13,292 nt of DNA from Helicobacteraceae bacterium (GTDB lineage: Bacteria > Campylobacterota > Campylobacteria > Campylobacterales > SZUA-545). The stretch is taken from positions 1-13,292 of the forward strand of contig JAISMA010000234.1 of assembly GCA_031276985.1 (NCBI GenBank), in the 5' to 3' direction. This document shows positions 1 through 7,635 of this stretch, one piece after another. A model generated the notes under the pieces. It did no database searches. It was not told the DNA's origin and worked only from the letters and a program-made list of their open reading frames with translations. Position 1 is the first letter of the stretch; each line of letters starts with the position of its first letter. The position numbers and the translations under genes are program-made.

Positions 1-9
1 GGGCGCGGG

Positions 10-1395
10 TTATTCGGCGGTAGCGGGTTTATAGCCGCCGCCAAGCGCTTTGTATAACTCCACCTGCGCGGCGATATTTTCGGCTTCAGCCGCGTTTAAG
101 CTAATCTGCGCGCCAAGCAGATCGGTCTCCGCGTCGATCACGGCGATATAGTCTCGATAGCCCGCCTCGTACTGCTCTCGCGTCAGTTTTAACGCCCGTC
201 TTAGATAGGTCGTTTGCTCCTTTAGCCTAACCAGTCGTTCGGCGGCTTGCTCCCTGCGGCTTAGCGCGTCTTTAACCTCGCTGAAAGCCGTTGCTACGCG
301 CTTTTGATACTGCGAGATCGCGATCTCTTTCGCCGCTTTCGCTGAATCCACCTGCGCTCCTATGCGCCCAAACGAAAAAATCGGCAGATTGATCCCAATA
401 CCCGCGCGCGCCGTCTGCGACTGCCGATCAAACAGATCGCCAAGCTCCGCGCTCGCAAATCCCGCCGATCCCGTTAGCGAAATCGACGGCAGATATTGCG
501 CCCGCGCAGAGCCGATCGAGTAATTCGACGCTTTTAGCTCCTCTTCGGCGGCGCGAATATCGGGACGGCGAAGCAGCAGATCGCTAGGCAGATTCGCGCT
601 AGGCAACGCGCCAAACGGGAAGCGATCGGAAATGGCGATCCGATCGTTAAAAATCGCCTTCGGCGTTCGCCCAAGCAGCACGGACATAGCGTTTTCAGCC
701 GCCTCTTTTTGCCGTTTGGCATCGATTAACTGCGCCCGCGTGCCGTTTAGATTCGCCGCGACTTGACTAAGAATCAGTTCCGTGAGCGCGCCCGCTTTCG
801 CCTGCGATTTTCTAAGCTCATAGGCGCGTTCCTTGCCTTGCAACATCTCCTCGATGTCGCGCGCGTTGTAGGTGAGCGCAAGCAGCGCGTAGTAGCTTTC
901 GATCGCGCCGCCAATCAGCGAAAGCCTAATCGACTCCTGCGTGGCTTCCATAGCGAGCAGTTGCGAAAGCGCGGATTTTTTGCTATCGCTTAACTTTGAC
1001 CAGAGATCCACCTCAAAACTAAGCGCGCCGCTTAACGCGAATCTATCGGAATCGACGAGTTTGGATCTGTTCAGCGGATCGCTGTGCGCCCACGTTCTAG
1101 CGCCTTCGCCCGAAACCGCGAAATTCGGATATTGCTGCGCCGTAGCCAGCCCCAAAGCGGCGCGAGCGCGAGCCGTGTTGCCCGCCGCGATCTCCAGATC
1201 GCGATTGTGTTCCAAAGCCTCCAGAACGATCTTGTTCAAAGCGGGATCGTTAAATCCCTCCCACCACGAATCGCTAATTTGCAAAGTATCAACCGCGCTT
1301 TCGGGCAGATCGTTTGCGGGCGCGACGTAGTTAGGCGCTAAAGAGCAACCGACAAAGAAAACGGCAATCGTCAAAAGTATGGATAAATTACGCAT
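10..1395 (-). CDS. RND efflux outer-membrane channel lipoprotein (TolC/OprM/CmeC-like)
   Basis: This is the outer-membrane exit duct of a tripartite RND pump. The 461-residue length fits the NodT/OprM family. The N-terminus has a lipoprotein signal (hydrophobic residues 4-15, then VGC-S with the lipidated Cys at 17); Ser at +2 favours outer-membrane sorting. The mature part shows the family's internal duplication: two long amphipathic helical segments rich in Ala, Glu and Arg, and motifs such as LLLRRPDIRAAEEEL in the middle and a second helical hairpin near the C-terminus. It is last in the operon. Its ATG overlaps the end of the pump gene by 8 bases (ATGCGTAA), which suggests translational coupling. 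Family assignment is firm. Whether to call it CmeC, OprM or something else depends on the organism, so no symbol is given. Confidence 0.93.
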   Translation of the reverse strand: MRNLSILLTIAVFFVGCSLAPNYVAPANDLPESAVDTLQISDSWWEGFNDPALNKIVLEALEHNRDLEIAAGNTARARAALGLATAQQYPNFAVSGEGARTWAHSDPLNRSKLVDSDRFALSGALSFEVDLWSKLSDSKKSALSQLLAMEATQESIRLSLIGGAIESYYALLALTYNARDIEEMLQGKERAYELRKSQAKAGALTELILSQVAANLNGTRAQLIDAKRQKEAAENAMSVLLGRTPKAIFNDRIAISDRFPFGALPSANLPSDLLLRRPDIRAAEEELKASNYSIGSARAQYLPSISLTGSAGFASAELGDLFDRQSQTARAGIGINLPIFSFGRIGAQVDSAKAAKEIAISQYQKRVATAFSEVKDALSRREQAAERLVRLKEQTTYLRRALKLTREQYEAGYRDYIAVIDAETDLLGAQISLNAAEAENIAAQVELYKALGGGYKPATAE

Positions 1396-4300
1396 TTGCG
1401 CCCTTTTTGAACAGTTTTGCGAAGAAATCGCCTATTTTGCCCATGTGAACGAAAAACAACGGAATGTAAAACACCGCGATAAACGTCGCGGCGAGCATGC
1501 CGCCGATCACGCCCGTGCCGATCGCGTGCCGCGCCGCTTCGCCCGCGCCGCTGCTAATCGCAAGCGGCAACACGCCAAGCATAAAGGCGAGCGAGGTCAT
1601 GATGATTGGACGGAAGCGCAATTTCGCCGCTTCGATCGCCGCTTCGACGTGCCCGTAGCCCTCTTCGCGCTTGTTCATCGCAAATTCGATGATGAGGATC
1701 GCGTTTTTCGCCGCAAGCCCTATCAACACCACAAGCCCAATCTGAAAGTAAAGATCGTTGTTCAAATCCCTAAGCGCCACGGCGACAATCGCGCCAAATA
1801 CGGCAAACGGCACAGCCGCGACGACGGCAAGCGGCATTAACCAGCGCTCATATAGCGCCGCTAAGATCAAGAACACCAATATCACGCCAAAAACAAACGC
1901 CTGAATACCCGTGCCGCTCATCGCTTTTTCCTGATACGAGCTACCAGACCAAGCCAGCGTGTAGCCTTCGGGCAGGACTTCGGCGGCGACCTCTTCGATC
2001 GCCGCGATCGCCGCGCCGCTACTGACTCCAAACTTCGGTTCGCCCGTAATCTGCGCGCTGTTGAAAAGATTAAAGCGCTGAACGACGTCCGGTCCCAGCG
2101 TTCGATTGACCGTTACCAACGCGCTAAGCGGAATCATCTTGCCCGCGCTCGATCGCACGAATACGTCCTCTAGGTTTGCGGGGCTTTTTCTGAAATCGGC
2201 TTGCGATTGCATCATCACGCGAAAGGCGCGGGAATACATGTTGAAATCATTGACGTAATACGCGCCAAAAGTCGCCTGCATCGCGCCGAAAAGATCGCCG
2301 ATCGACACGCCAAGCATTTTTGCCTTGTCGCGATCAAGCACGATTCGATACTGCGGCGTGTCGACGTCGATCGTGCTACGCACCTGCATAAGCGACGGGT
2401 GTTGATTGGCTTTGGCGACGATCTGGTTGATATATTTCGCCAGATCGCGCACGCTGCCGCCCGTGCGATCCTGTACGTGCATTTCAAAGCCTCCGCCAAC
2501 GCTTAAACCCATAATCGGCGGCAGGTTTATGGCAAAGATCAACGCTTCGGGATTTTGCATAAATCGTCCGATAAACTGACCCGCTAACGCTTGCGAATGC
2601 TGCTCGGGTTTTGTGCGCTCAGACCAATCGGTAAGGTTGATAAATCCCGCCCCCGCGCTAGGTTTAAGAGCGTTGGACATCATATCGATTCCGCTCATCA
2701 GCGTCGCGTATTGCACCAGCGGGCTTGCCGCCGCCATATCCGCGACCTCGTCCATCACCTCCTGCGTTCGCGCCAGCGAAGAGGCGGGCGGCAGATTGGC
2801 GATCACCAGCAAGCCGCCTTTATCCTCCATTGGCACAAGCGAGGTAGGCACGCGCTCAAAAAGATCGTAAGTAAGGTACATCAGCCCCGCGAATATCAGC
2901 ACGAAAACTGCGCCAAAGCGCACCGTTTGACGCACGCCTTCGGCAAAATGTTGCGTGATCCACATAAAAAGCCGATTAAACAGACGCAACGGCAAAATAG
3001 GCTCGGGATCGTGAGCGCGAAGCAACACGCCGCATAGCGCGGGGGTTAGCGTGAGCGCCACAAAGCCTGAAATCAGCACGCTAAGCACGATCGTCGTGGC
3101 AAACTGCTTGTACATTTCGCCCGTAAAACCGCCCATTAACGAAACGGGAATAAAGACGGCGCACAGCACCATAACAATCGCCACGATCGGACCGGTAACC
3201 TCGCTCATCGCCTTGATCGTCGCCCGTTTGACGCTAAGCTCGGGGTGCGTTCGCAGTATCCGCTCGACGTTTTCAATGACGATAATCGCGTCGTCGACCA
3301 CGATGCCAATCGCCAGCACCAGCGCAAAAAGCGTCAGCAGGTTAATCGAAAAGCCCAGCGCGTAAAGTCCCGCAAACGCGCCGATGATCGACACGGGCAC
3401 GGCAAGCATTGGTATAAGCGTGGCGCGCCAGTTTTGCAGGAAAAAGTAGATGATTAGCATAACGAATAGCAACGCTTCGCCAATCGTCTTGAACACTTCG
3501 TCGATCGAAATGCGGACGAATTTCGTCGTGTCGTACGGGATTACGTAACTGATTCCTTCGGGAAAGCGCTTGCTTAACTCCTCCATAGCCGCGCCCACCG
3601 CGTCGGCGGTCTCCAGCGCGTTCGCGCCAGATTGCAAGAATATGCCGATTGGCACGGCGGGCTGTTTGTTTTGCTTCGCGCTAAAGCTATAGTTTTGCGC
3701 GCCAAGCTCGATTGCCGCCACGTCTTTTAACCGCAAAAACGATCCGTCCGCGTTGCCTCTAATAATGATATTGCCGAAACTTTCAGGATCGCTAAGTCGC
3801 CCTTGAGAGACGATCGTATAGGTGTACATCGTCTCGCCGTTGCCGATTGGCGCTTGTCCAAACTGCCCTGGCGCGTACTGCGCGTTTTGCTCGCGGATAG
3901 CGGCGATCAGATCGTTTGGCGTGAGATTGTATTTGGCGAGGCGATCGGGACGTATCCAGATACGCATAGAGTAATCTTTGCCGCCAAAGAGCGTCGCGTC
4001 GCCCACGCCTTTAATGCGCTTTAGTTCGTCTAACACGTTTAACAGCGCGTAGTTGCTGACATACACCTCGTCGTAGCGTTCGGGATCGCCGCGCATAGCG
4101 ATGATTTCAAGCATTGTGTTGGTGCGTTTGCGTACCGTTACGCCTTGTTGCTGCACCTCTTGCGGCAGACGCGAAATCGCGCCCTGAACGCGGTTATACA
4201 CATTCACCGTCGCGTCGTCGGGATCCGTGCCCGTTTCAAAAAATACGCTAATCATCACCTCGCCGCTTGCCGACGCGCTCGATTGCATATAGATCATATT

Positions 4301-4522
4301 TTCCACGCCGTTAATCGCCTGCTCAATCGGCGAGGCGACTGTGGCGGAAGCGGTTTCAGCCGAAGCGCCCGGATAGCTGGTGAAGACCATTACCTGCGGC
4401 GGCACGACCTGCGGATATTCCTCGACGGGCAGCGATCGCATGGCGATCACGCCCGCAAGCACGATCACAATCGACAGCACGCTCGCTAAAATCGGGCGAT
4501 CGATAAAGGTTTTTGAAAACAT
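1388..4522 (-). CDS. RND multidrug efflux inner-membrane transporter (HAE1 family, AcrB/CmeB-like)
   Basis: This is the proton-driven pump subunit of an RND efflux system, 1044 residues, as expected for AcrB-type proteins. It begins with the typical MFSKTFIDRP and a first membrane helix, followed by the conserved PGASAETA porter segment. The proton-relay aspartates are present as D410-D411 in IVVDDAIIVIEN (TM4), and the TM10 lysine as K939 in GLAAKNAILIIEF. Two large periplasmic loops (about residues 30-340 and 560-870) are each followed by membrane-helix blocks, so the protein is complete. Its ATG immediately follows the TAA of the adaptor gene (TAAATG), with AAGGGA as ribosome binding site. 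Substrates cannot be read from sequence; HAE1 pumps usually export hydrophobic or amphiphilic drugs and bile salts. The gene is GC-rich and contains many CGATCG words, so it appears native. Confidence 0.96.
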   Translation of the reverse strand: MFSKTFIDRPILASVLSIVIVLAGVIAMRSLPVEEYPQVVPPQVMVFTSYPGASAETASATVASPIEQAINGVENMIYMQSSASASGEVMISVFFETGTDPDDATVNVYNRVQGAISRLPQEVQQQGVTVRKRTNTMLEIIAMRGDPERYDEVYVSNYALLNVLDELKRIKGVGDATLFGGKDYSMRIWIRPDRLAKYNLTPNDLIAAIREQNAQYAPGQFGQAPIGNGETMYTYTIVSQGRLSDPESFGNIIIRGNADGSFLRLKDVAAIELGAQNYSFSAKQNKQPAVPIGIFLQSGANALETADAVGAAMEELSKRFPEGISYVIPYDTTKFVRISIDEVFKTIGEALLFVMLIIYFFLQNWRATLIPMLAVPVSIIGAFAGLYALGFSINLLTLFALVLAIGIVVDDAIIVIENVERILRTHPELSVKRATIKAMSEVTGPIVAIVMVLCAVFIPVSLMGGFTGEMYKQFATTIVLSVLISGFVALTLTPALCGVLLRAHDPEPILPLRLFNRLFMWITQHFAEGVRQTVRFGAVFVLIFAGLMYLTYDLFERVPTSLVPMEDKGGLLVIANLPPASSLARTQEVMDEVADMAAASPLVQYATLMSGIDMMSNALKPSAGAGFINLTDWSERTKPEQHSQALAGQFIGRFMQNPEALIFAINLPPIMGLSVGGGFEMHVQDRTGGSVRDLAKYINQIVAKANQHPSLMQVRSTIDVDTPQYRIVLDRDKAKMLGVSIGDLFGAMQATFGAYYVNDFNMYSRAFRVMMQSQADFRKSPANLEDVFVRSSAGKMIPLSALVTVNRTLGPDVVQRFNLFNSAQITGEPKFGVSSGAAIAAIEEVAAEVLPEGYTLAWSGSSYQEKAMSGTGIQAFVFGVILVFLILAALYERWLMPLAVVAAVPFAVFGAIVAVALRDLNNDLYFQIGLVVLIGLAAKNAILIIEFAMNKREEGYGHVEAAIEAAKLRFRPIIMTSLAFMLGVLPLAISSGAGEAARHAIGTGVIGGMLAATFIAVFYIPLFFVHMGKIGDFFAKLFKKGANA

Positions 4523-5596
4523 TTATATCCCTTGATTTTGCGGAACTACGGGCGTACCAGGGCGTAGCTTTTGCAGGTTGTTTAGTATTATCTGATCGCC
4601 GTCTTTTACGCCTTCGTTTAAGATCAAAAAGCGGTCGTTTTCGCTTTCGACCGTTACGGGACGCTGAACGGCTTTGCCCTCTTCAATCACATACACAAAC
4701 TTGCCTTCGGGCGTTTGCGTTAGCGCTTCCGACGGAATGCGGATAGCGTTTGTTTTCACAATGCCGCTTAGAACCACGCGCGCAAACTGACCGGGCATAA
4801 GATCGCCGTTTGGATTTGGCATAACGGCGCGGGCTTTGACGCTACCCGTGTTGGCGTCGATCGAAGCGTCGATAAAATCGATCTTGCCTTCGCTTTGATA
4901 CTCTTCGCCGCTTTCGCTTTTGACCAATACTTTGATTCCGACGGGATTTGCCCAATTGCCGCCGTCGATCGTATATTCGGTTTTGAGTTTTTCCATATTG
5001 GTAAAAGAAAACTCGGCGTGCAACGGATCGGTTTTGGTGATTGTGGTTAATAACGCGCCCGCGCTAATAAGGTTGCCCTCGTCCTGCGTCTTCGTTCCCG
5101 CAAAGCCTTCGATTGGCGCTTTGACGCGGGTATAGTTCAGATCGATCGTCGCGTTATCCAGCGCCGCCTTTGTGCTTTCGTACGCCGCCAGCGTCGCGTC
5201 GCGATCTTTTTCGCTGATCGCGTTAGTCGAAAACAGCTTTTGCGCTCTTTTGTATTCGCGCTCGGCTTGATTAAACGCCGCCTGCGCCGACGCTTTTGCC
5301 GCTTCGTATTTGGCGGGATCGATCACGAATAACACGGCGTCTTTATTCACCCTAACGCCCTCTTTGTACTCGCGGCTAAGCAAAGCGCCGCCCACTTTGG
5401 CGCGCACTTCCACAAAACCGGAGCTAACCAGCTTCGCGGGATATTCCAGCGTTATTGGCAGATTGCCCGCGTTAGCGACGAAGGTTTTCACGGGTATTGG
5501 CGGCGGCGTTTGTTGCGCGTTTTGTTGCGCGCCGCTTGGCTTGCCCTCGCATCCTAAGAAAATTAAGCCGAACAGCGTAATCAGCGCTTTTTTCAT
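4523..5596 (-). CDS. RND efflux periplasmic adaptor lipoprotein (AcrA/CmeA-like)
   Basis: This is the membrane fusion protein that bridges the pump and the outer-membrane channel. It is 357 residues from the ATG at 5596. A TTG two codons upstream (5602) is also open, but AGAGGA lies 7 bases before the ATG and only about 2 before the TTG, so ATG is chosen. A short lipoprotein signal ends in FLGC with Cys at 16. Then come a Pro/Gln-rich linker, a lipoyl-like half-motif (VEVRAKVGGALLSREYKEG), an Ala/Lys/Glu-rich coiled-coil hairpin (about 90-145), the second lipoyl half (TRVKAPIEGFAG), and beta-barrel and membrane-proximal domains ending at PGTPVVPQ. It is first in the operon. The palindrome at 5624-5641 lies 27 bases upstream of the start. 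Confidence 0.93.
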   Translation of the reverse strand: MKKALITLFGLIFLGCEGKPSGAQQNAQQTPPPIPVKTFVANAGNLPITLEYPAKLVSSGFVEVRAKVGGALLSREYKEGVRVNKDAVLFVIDPAKYEAAKASAQAAFNQAEREYKRAQKLFSTNAISEKDRDATLAAYESTKAALDNATIDLNYTRVKAPIEGFAGTKTQDEGNLISAGALLTTITKTDPLHAEFSFTNMEKLKTEYTIDGGNWANPVGIKVLVKSESGEEYQSEGKIDFIDASIDANTGSVKARAVMPNPNGDLMPGQFARVVLSGIVKTNAIRIPSEALTQTPEGKFVYVIEEGKAVQRPVTVESENDRFLILNEGVKDGDQIILNNLQKLRPGTPVVPQNQGI

Positions 5597-5623
5597 TTGC
5601 AATTCCTCTTTTACTTGTGTTAG

Positions 5624-5641
5624 GTGTAACCGCCGTTACAC
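5624..5641. promoter_or_regulatory. Candidate operator palindrome upstream of the efflux operon
   Basis: A perfect inverted repeat GTGTAAC-CGCC-GTTACAC (7-base arms, 4-base spacer) lies between the adaptor start and a weak -10-like TACCAT (minus strand, 5656-5661). A further similar half-site (GTGTTA) lies next to it at 5617-5622. RND operons are often controlled by TetR-family repressors that bind such palindromes near the transcription start. The symmetry is observed; its function and the regulator are inferred, and no regulator gene is in this window. Confidence 0.55.
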
Positions 5642-5833
5642 TTTTTGAAGCGGGTATGGTAGCGAACCAAACTTAAAGTACGCGCCGTTAATGCGCGTCG
5701 TCTGAAAAAACGCCGATTTTTCATAAACCGCCCGCGAAAAGTTTTTAGCTTCTTATCCGAACGTGAATGCAACGTGAATACCGCCCGCGCCCTTATCTTT
5801 GCCAAAATAGCGTCGATACGCGATCAAATTACG

Positions 5834-5858
5834 GCGGCGATCGTTGCGAAAACGCCGC
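5834..5858 (-). terminator. Possible hairpin after the small TPR gene
   Basis: GCGGCG and CGCCGC (6-base perfect arms, 13-base loop) lie just beyond the stop of the TPR gene read on the minus strand. There is no clear T-run after it on that strand, so intrinsic termination is uncertain. The rest of 5642-5860 holds only weak promoter-like words and a copy of a recurrent intergenic motif (ACCAAACTTAA, 5666-5676). I see no gene there. Confidence 0.25.
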
Positions 5859-5860
5859 TC

Positions 5861-6154
5861 TTATATTTTATTTAAGATTTCTTTGCATAGTTCCAATTCA
5901 TAATCTACAAGATCGTCCATATCTTCGTCCAACGGCGTATTTAGCGCTTCGTTTAAGTGTTTTCTCGCGTTTGGAATATCGCCTTCTCTAAAATACAAGT
6001 CGCCCAGAACGGTATTTATTCTTACGCAAAACCAACTGTTGTCTTTTGTTTTTTCAAGCGCTTCGTTTAATATGGTTTTGGCTTCCGCTATTTTGCCTTT
6101 GTCCAGATAAAAAAGCGCCTTATTAAATTTATTGTTCAGTTCGTTGTTTAGCAT
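5861..6154 (-). CDS. Small TPR-repeat protein
   Basis: A 97-residue acidic helical protein made almost entirely of two tetratricopeptide-like units. The first is about residues 8-36 (NKALFYLDKGKIAEAKTIL), the second about 43-76 (LGDLYFREGDIPNARKHL), followed by a C-terminal capping helix ending in CKEILNKI. There is no signal peptide or membrane segment, so it is probably cytosolic. A strong ribosome binding site, AGGAGG, lies 6 bases before the ATG, which makes the gene credible despite its size. TPR units bind other proteins; no partner is evident here. It stands alone between the efflux operon and a divergent tRNA gene, and could be a stand-alone adaptor or a remnant of a longer TPR protein. 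Confidence 0.8.
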   Translation of the reverse strand: MLNNELNNKFNKALFYLDKGKIAEAKTILNEALEKTKDNSWFCVRINTVLGDLYFREGDIPNARKHLNEALNTPLDEDMDDLVDYELELCKEILNKI

Positions 6155-6214
6155 TATTGCCTCCTATTTTACGGCTTAATTTCGCGCCGCGCTACCAAAC
6201 CTAAGCGGATTTGG

Positions 6215-6225
6215 GATAAAATCGC
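6215..6225 (+). promoter_or_regulatory. -10 element of the tRNA-Leu promoter
   Basis: GATAAAATCGC lies 11 bases before the mature tRNA 5' end, with a TTTGG just upstream and no convincing -35. The spacing fits a transcription start a few bases ahead of the tRNA. Similar words occur before other plus-strand genes of the window (7601, 8932, 10751). Confidence 0.5.
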
Positions 6226-6236
6226 GCCTTTCAAAT

Positions 6237-6321
6237 GCGGTCGTGGCGGAATTGGTAGACGCACCGTCTTCAGGCGGCGGCGGGGCGACCCGTGGAGGTT
6301 CGAGTCCTCTCGACCGCACCA
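6237..6321 (+). tRNA. tRNA-Leu (anticodon CAG)
   Basis: A complete 85-base class II tRNA. The acceptor stem GCGGTCG pairs with CGACCGC, followed by an encoded ACCA (discriminator A is part of ACCA). The D-loop has AATTGGTAGAC, typical of leucine tRNAs. The anticodon stem CCGTC/GGCGG (one G-T pair) encloses the loop TTCAGGC, giving anticodon CAG, which reads CUG. A long variable arm (CGGG-GCGA-CCCG) and a TTCGAGTCC T-loop complete it. The G+C is high and every stem pairs, so it should be functional. Confidence 0.96.
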
Positions 6322-6324
6322 ATC

Positions 6325-6355
6325 TAGTTTTTATCGGCAAGTTAGTTTTTATCGG
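6325..6355. repeat. 13-base direct repeat at the end of the CNNM gene
   Basis: TAGTTTTTATCGG occurs at 6325-6337 and again at 6343-6355, an 18-base period. On the minus strand both copies encode DKN followed by a stop, in the same frame, so the end of the CNNM gene including its stop codon appears to have been duplicated in tandem. The effect on the protein is nil because the first stop is used. Confidence 0.7.
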
Positions 6356-7406
6356 ACGGCTTGCTCGCGCCGTTGCGGGTTTTTAGCCCGCTTTTCATCT
6401 TGAGTTTTGCAAACTCCTGCATATCCTCCACCTGATCGTATTCGTCCATAATATCGACGTCCAAAAGTTGCTCGATCGCGTCTTCAAGCGTAACGATCCC
6501 CGCCGTCTGCCCGTAATTGTCAACCACCAAAAACAGATGTTCTTTGCGGCGAATAAACAGATCCAGCGCCTTCAAAACGGGAATATTTTCGGAAATGCGA
6601 AAAATTGGCAGCATAATCTCTTCGATCTTGCGATCGCTATGCTCCAATATCTCCTCTTCCATAATCTTTTTGCTGTGCGCCACGCCGATTACGTCGTCGA
6701 TACTTTGATCGTAAACGGGAATGCGCGATCGGATAAAAATCTCCGGTTTTTTCGCCGCCTCGCCGACGCGAACGTCTTTTTGCAACGCGAAAACCACGCT
6801 GCGAGGCGTTAAAATATCCTTGACTTTATCGGCGCTAAGCGTCATTAAATTTTCGATCAGATCGGCTTCCTGCTCGCGCACCGCGCCGCTTTGCTCGCCT
6901 AGCTCCGTTATTGCGAGTATTTCGTCGCGGCTGATTTTGTGGCTATGCGCGATCTCTTTGCCAAAAAGCCTGCTAATTAGCGTCGCAAACAGCGTGAAAG
7001 GATAGGTGATCGTAATAAGCGCGGCGATAACTTTCGCCGAAGCGGGCGCAAGCGTTTTCCAATATCTCGCGCCGATCGTTTTTGGCGCGATCTCCGAAAG
7101 ATAGAGGATCAAAAGCGTCAAAATAATCGACGTAAGCGCCATGTATTTGTCGCCAAATAGCTTTTGCGCCTCCGCGCCGACGCCGGCGGCGCCGATCGTG
7201 TGGGCAAACGTGTTGAGCGTAAGAATCGCGGAGATAGACTTGTCAACGTCTTTCTTAACGCTTTTCAACTTGGCGGCGGCGTTTGGATTGGTTTTGCTAA
7301 GCGATTGAATATAGCTAAGCGTCGTGGAAAGCAAAACCGCTTCTAAAACGGAGCAGATAAACGAAACAATCAGCGCCGATATCAAATATACGAGCAGAAG
7401 GGTCAT
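6342..7406 (-). CDS. CNNM-domain (DUF21) / CBS-pair membrane protein, CorC/HlyC-like, without the C-terminal domain
   Basis: An inner-membrane protein of the CNNM/CorC family, members of which are linked to Mg2+ or Co2+ efflux; some were formerly called hemolysins. Residues 1-150 form the CNNM domain: a helix from residue 2 with an acidic E22, a helical hairpin containing ILTLNTFAHTIGAA, and the conserved EIAPKTIG at 105-112. Two CBS motifs follow, from DILTPR (197-202) to LVVDNYGQTAGIVTLEDAI (293-311), the usual nucleotide-binding regulatory module. Many relatives run to about 430 residues with a CorC_HlyC domain after the CBS pair. Here the protein stops at 354 after a short basic tail, so that domain is absent. 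The CBS end and DEYD motif are intact, so this may be a natural short form. The ATG has only a weak ribosome binding site. It converges with the tRNA gene. Confidence 0.88.
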   Translation of the reverse strand: MTLLLVYLISALIVSFICSVLEAVLLSTTLSYIQSLSKTNPNAAAKLKSVKKDVDKSISAILTLNTFAHTIGAAGVGAEAQKLFGDKYMALTSIILTLLILYLSEIAPKTIGARYWKTLAPASAKVIAALITITYPFTLFATLISRLFGKEIAHSHKISRDEILAITELGEQSGAVREQEADLIENLMTLSADKVKDILTPRSVVFALQKDVRVGEAAKKPEIFIRSRIPVYDQSIDDVIGVAHSKKIMEEEILEHSDRKIEEIMLPIFRISENIPVLKALDLFIRRKEHLFLVVDNYGQTAGIVTLEDAIEQLLDVDIMDEYDQVEDMQEFAKLKMKSGLKTRNGASKPSDKN

Positions 7407-7462
7407 CGAGGTCTCGCCTCGCGCCTACTATGATCCGACAAGATTCTCCTTCAAATTGCGCC

Positions 7463-7490
7463 TTGCGCCGCAAAAATATGCGTATATAAT
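7463..7490 (+). promoter_or_regulatory. Promoter-like sequence in the divergent CNNM/tviB gap
   Basis: TTGCGC, a 16-base spacer and a perfect TATAAT (7485-7490) point rightward. The next gene starts 145 bases further on, with its own closer promoter candidate. This could be an upstream tviB promoter with a long leader, or could drive a small RNA. The AT-rich word TATATAAT is also a fair -10 in the other direction for the CNNM gene. Confidence 0.35.
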
Positions 7491-7571
7491 AGAGGCGTAA
7501 GGCTTAAAGTAGCGAATAAAACGCCAAAAACGACGAAAAAAACCGCTTGATACGCCTGCGCGATCGCCGCG

Positions 7572-7588
7572 AAGCGCCTTGAGCGCTT
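7572..7588. promoter_or_regulatory. Palindrome overlapping the tviB -35
   Basis: AAGCGC-CTTGA-GCGCTT is a perfect 6-base inverted repeat with a 5-base spacer, covering the -35-like TTGAGC of the adjacent promoter candidate. Its position would suit a repressor site. GCGC words are common in this DNA, so chance is a real alternative. Confidence 0.3.
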
Positions 7589-7606
7589 TATCGCCGCTAT
7601 GATAAT
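7579..7606 (+). promoter_or_regulatory. Candidate sigma-70 promoter of tviB
   Basis: TTGAGC (7579-7584) and GATAAT (7601-7606) are separated by 16 bases, 29 bases before the tviB ATG. The -10 is followed by ATCGC, as at the tRNA promoter. GGAG 5 bases before the ATG serves as ribosome binding site. Confidence 0.45.
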
Positions 7607-7635
7607 ATCGCGGACTTTTCTTTATCGGAGCGTCG

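Noticed and set aside
5620..5991. Short open frames on both strands between the efflux operon and the TPR gene
   Set aside because: Arg-rich, no recognisable family, no supporting ribosome binding sites; one runs antisense into the well-supported TPR gene.
6237..6355. tRNA-Leu 3' end as an integration site for a mobile element
   Set aside because: No copy of the tRNA end, integrase or phage gene is seen nearby; the downstream repeat is a short local duplication.
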